From positions 1-64,000 of the forward strand of contig JAAFIH010000014.1 of NCBI GenBank assembly GCA_013297755.1: 64,000 bases of DNA, written 5' to 3'. Below, piece after piece: positions 62,329 through 64,000 of this stretch. A program made the translations under genes and the position numbers. Numbering within the stretch: the stretch's first letter is position 1; the number at the start of each line of letters is the position of its first letter. Source of the stretch: Cytophagales bacterium (GTDB lineage: Bacteria; Bacteroidota; Bacteroidia; Cytophagales; UBA9547). Under the pieces are notes generated by a model that was not told where the DNA came from, did not search any database, and saw only the letters and a list, made by a program, of their open reading frames with translations.

Positions 62329-62790
62329 TTAAAATTTGTAAGAATAATTTAAGTCGACTTTTTCTTTTTTTCTGAGAAACTTCTCAAGATTACATTTAAA
62401 GGTTTCATAGTTCCAACAATTTATTGAATAAATGAAAGTTTTTTTTGAATCTTTATGATAAAGAATGATGTGATTTTGCCTTTCGTTCATTTCTTCCCAA
62501 TCCATTAATTCAGAGAACTTAATTTTATAAGTTTTAAACAAAAGAATTCGTTTTATTAATATTTCAGTGCTGTTGCTATAAATTAATCTGAAAGAAAATA
62601 AGATGTAAATGTTTGCAAAAAAGAATCCTAAAATAATTAATAGTCCTATTACAAAATTTATAATTTCTTCATTCTCAAACGGAAACTTATTTAGTAAAAC
62701 CTGTATTACCTCTTTAATCAAATATGTGCTTAAGCAAAAAAAAAGGATAGAAAAAAAGGATTCAGATATTAATCTTAAAGTCTTGTTCAA
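62329..62790 (-). CDS. Hypothetical membrane protein
   Basis: 153 aa. Two membrane segments (about 10-32 and 42-70), then a soluble part with K-I-K-F-S-E-L-M-D-W-E-E-M and H-I-I-L-Y-H-K-D-S-K-K-T-F, like a small bacterial PH-type domain. No family can be named with confidence. It lies 11 bp after the next unknown gene and probably shares its transcript. Confidence 0.55.
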   Translation of the reverse strand: MNKTLRLISESFFSILFFCLSTYLIKEVIQVLLNKFPFENEEIINFVIGLLIILGFFFANIYILFSFRLIYSNSTEILIKRILLFKTYKIKFSELMDWEEMNERQNHIILYHKDSKKTFIYSINCWNYETFKCNLEKFLRKKEKVDLNYSYKF

Positions 62791-62801
62791 ACTGTTTTTG
62801 T

Positions 62802-63170
62802 TTACAGATTATCTTCTCTCTCATACCCTTCCAACTCTTCTTCCCAACTTTCGTGATGAAGATTGTCGAAATACAATGCCTCTACTTCTTTTTGGTCTAT
62901 AGAAGAGACTTTAAAATAATCAATTTTGGCGTTGTATAACTTAGCTGCTTCTGCTTGAAACACTTGATACATTGTCCAAACCATCAAATCGCCATAGGTG
63001 TCATCTTCTCCAACAGTTTCTTGCACTTGATCCCATTTTTTCTCCATTTTTCGAGAATAGAAATTGTCTTCTGTAAAAATAGTACTGCCATCAGTGATTT
63101 CTGCATCGGAGAAATTGATGTTGTTTCCCCATAATGGCAATATTCTATCGTATATTTCTTTGAATTTCAA
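62802..63170 (-). CDS. Hypothetical acidic protein, 122 aa
   Basis: A soluble, acidic protein rich in Glu and Asp. Y-D-R-I-L-P-L-W-G-N-N-I-N-F at the N-terminus and E-S-W-E-E-E-L-E-G-Y-E-R-E-D at the end. No domain was recognised. It lies 7 bp after the gene at 63178 and before 62329, so these three may work together, for instance as an immunity or sensing set; this is not shown by sequence. Confidence 0.55.
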   Translation of the reverse strand: MKFKEIYDRILPLWGNNINFSDAEITDGSTIFTEDNFYSRKMEKKWDQVQETVGEDDTYGDLMVWTMYQVFQAEAAKLYNAKIDYFKVSSIDQKEVEALYFDNLHHESWEEELEGYEREDNL

Positions 63171-63177
63171 TTAGTTA

Positions 63178-63759
63178 TTACGTTTTTTTTGAAGTGTTTC
63201 CAAAATGGAAATAGTTGGTTCTTTCTATTAAAAATAACAAAGTGGTCAAAAGATATAATCCAATTGTAATCCAAAATCCAAATTGTAATGTCGAATATTT
63301 AGAGATGCCTAAAAGTATAAGTAAAAAAAGTCCTAAGATTAATAGTTTGTAATCTTCAAATGCAATAACTTTAATTTTTAAAAATAATTTTAATCCCAAC
63401 AGCCATAGTATTAAAAACGAGAAAAATATATAAAAATATTGATTTTCAAAGCCTATATATAAATATCCAAAACCAGATAAATTTTCGTCATCTGGAGAAA
63501 TGAAAACTTTATAACAATATAAAGAAACTAAATCGAATTTAGAAGTATCTGTGTCGCTTAAAATTGTTGAATCTGATTTTAAAGATGTTGTATCTAAAAC
63601 ATGAACAGATTGAACAATGTTTGTATCGATTGTATTATCTGACACCTCAGTAGCACGTTCTGTTTTTTTTAATCCAGCGCAATTAGGAGGTAAAAAAGGA
63701 AGAAAAAATCCTAAAAATGTTAAAATTACTAATGCTTTTTTTAATTTATTCATTTTCAT
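63178..63759 (-). CDS. Hypothetical membrane protein, 193 aa
   Basis: An N-terminal membrane helix (8-28), a polar stretch rich in Thr, Asp and Ser (30-80), then three more membrane helices (about 98-185). The form suggests an inner-membrane protein with a periplasmic loop. No family recognised. It is the first of the three small genes ahead of wzm. Confidence 0.5.
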   Translation of the reverse strand: MKMNKLKKALVILTFLGFFLPFLPPNCAGLKKTERATEVSDNTIDTNIVQSVHVLDTTSLKSDSTILSDTDTSKFDLVSLYCYKVFISPDDENLSGFGYLYIGFENQYFYIFFSFLILWLLGLKLFLKIKVIAFEDYKLLILGLFLLILLGISKYSTLQFGFWITIGLYLLTTLLFLIERTNYFHFGNTSKKT

Positions 63760-63777
63760 TAGTCAATAGACTATCAA

Positions 63778-63867
63778 TTATTTATTCAAAAATAACTTTT
63801 CATATTGTTCAATCCACTGAGAAGGAGTTTTATATAAAACTATTTTAAAAGATGTATTTTTACTCAT
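63778..63867 (-). CDS. Possible small coupled ORF, 29 aa
   Basis: ATG 63867 overlaps the upstream stop (ATGAGTAA). It reads M-S-K-N-T-S-F-K-I-V-L-Y-K-T-P-S-Q-W and ends at TAA 63778. The overlap and coding-like composition suggest either a real small protein or the 5' stump of a truncated gene. Confidence 0.35.
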   Translation of the reverse strand: MSKNTSFKIVLYKTPSQWIEQYEKLFLNK

Positions 63868-64000
63868 TATCAAACAAATCAGCTGGGTTTATTTTGAATT
63901 GAAGCATATTGGCGGTATGTCTTCCACCATCTCCACCTTTTCTTTGCATGGTTATTTTCCCTATTTTAAAGTTACCTCGTTTGGTTATTTCAATTTCTCC
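63860..64000 (-). CDS. 3' end of a possible type II restriction endonuclease (partial)
   Basis: 47 codons enter from the right edge and stop at 63860. F-K-I-G-K-I-T-M-Q-R-K-G-G-D-G-G-R and L-Q-F-K-I-N-P-A-D-L-F look like the C-terminal end of some type II restriction enzymes. This is from memory of the pattern and not certain. The rest of the gene lies outside the window. Confidence 0.4.
   Translation of the reverse strand, partial: GEIEITKRGNFKIGKITMQRKGGDGGRHTANMLQFKINPADLFDNE

Overview
The window is AT-rich DNA from a member of the Bacteroidota, probably a Cytophagales-like aerobe. The evidence is a gliding-motility-type C-terminal sorting domain, a PorP/SprF-like outer-membrane protein, TTG-N19..21-TAnnTTTG promoters, DUF1501/DUF1553/cytochrome proteins, and abundant Uma2 and AAA_14/DUF4143 families. 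Genus cannot be set from sequence reading alone. No rRNA, tRNA or CRISPR array was seen.

Layout. (1) 1-9.2 kb, minus strand: a probable Tat-exported beta-propeller protein, a membrane protein with cytochrome c and leucine-rich repeats, a DUF1501 lipoprotein, a small membrane protein, a four-helix-bundle protein and a DUF1549/DUF1553 cytochrome lipoprotein. The gaps hold 9-bp microsatellite arrays. (2) 9.4-14.5 kb, plus strand: a three-gene surface unit (sorting-domain protein, PorP/SprF-like, OmpA-like), closed by a terminator that also faces the next operon. (3) 14.7-62.2 kb, minus strand: a surface polysaccharide locus. It has an ABC exporter (Wzm-like permease 61365-62222, Wzt-like ATPase 50006-51274), twelve glycosyltransferases or probable ones plus one broken by an IS30 element, four FkbM methyltransferases, a C-methyltransferase, a GDP-mannose-dehydratase-like enzyme, a WbsX-like protein, an acyltransferase and an SGNH esterase. 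(4) 62.3-64 kb: small unknown proteins and the 3' end of a possible restriction endonuclease.

The polysaccharide locus is interrupted at about nine junctions by selfish or defence-like modules. They include YoeB/antitoxin, ParDE-like, PIN/antitoxin, AbiEii-like and HEPN/MNT pairs, five Uma2 nuclease-fold genes, two retropepsin-like proteases, three AAA_14 ATPases, a YhcG-type nuclease, a BRO-type gene, a SNF2 helicase and a REP-associated transposase. Every accessory gene points the same way as the host operon.

The most unusual signal is that four of these insertions (YoeB, ParDE, PIN and the REP-associated transposase) are bracketed by direct copies, 28 to 114 bp long, of the coding end of the neighbouring operon gene. 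This left both operon neighbours readable and in two cases gave the downstream gene a new start codon. Other notable signals are a 7-bp x4 repeat inside a glycosyltransferase (candidate phase variation), a transposase bracketed by inverted REP half-sites with a second full REP 18 kb away, a Uma2/retropepsin pair that occurs twice in opposite order, and four 33-bp phased repeats in front of an ATPase promoter.
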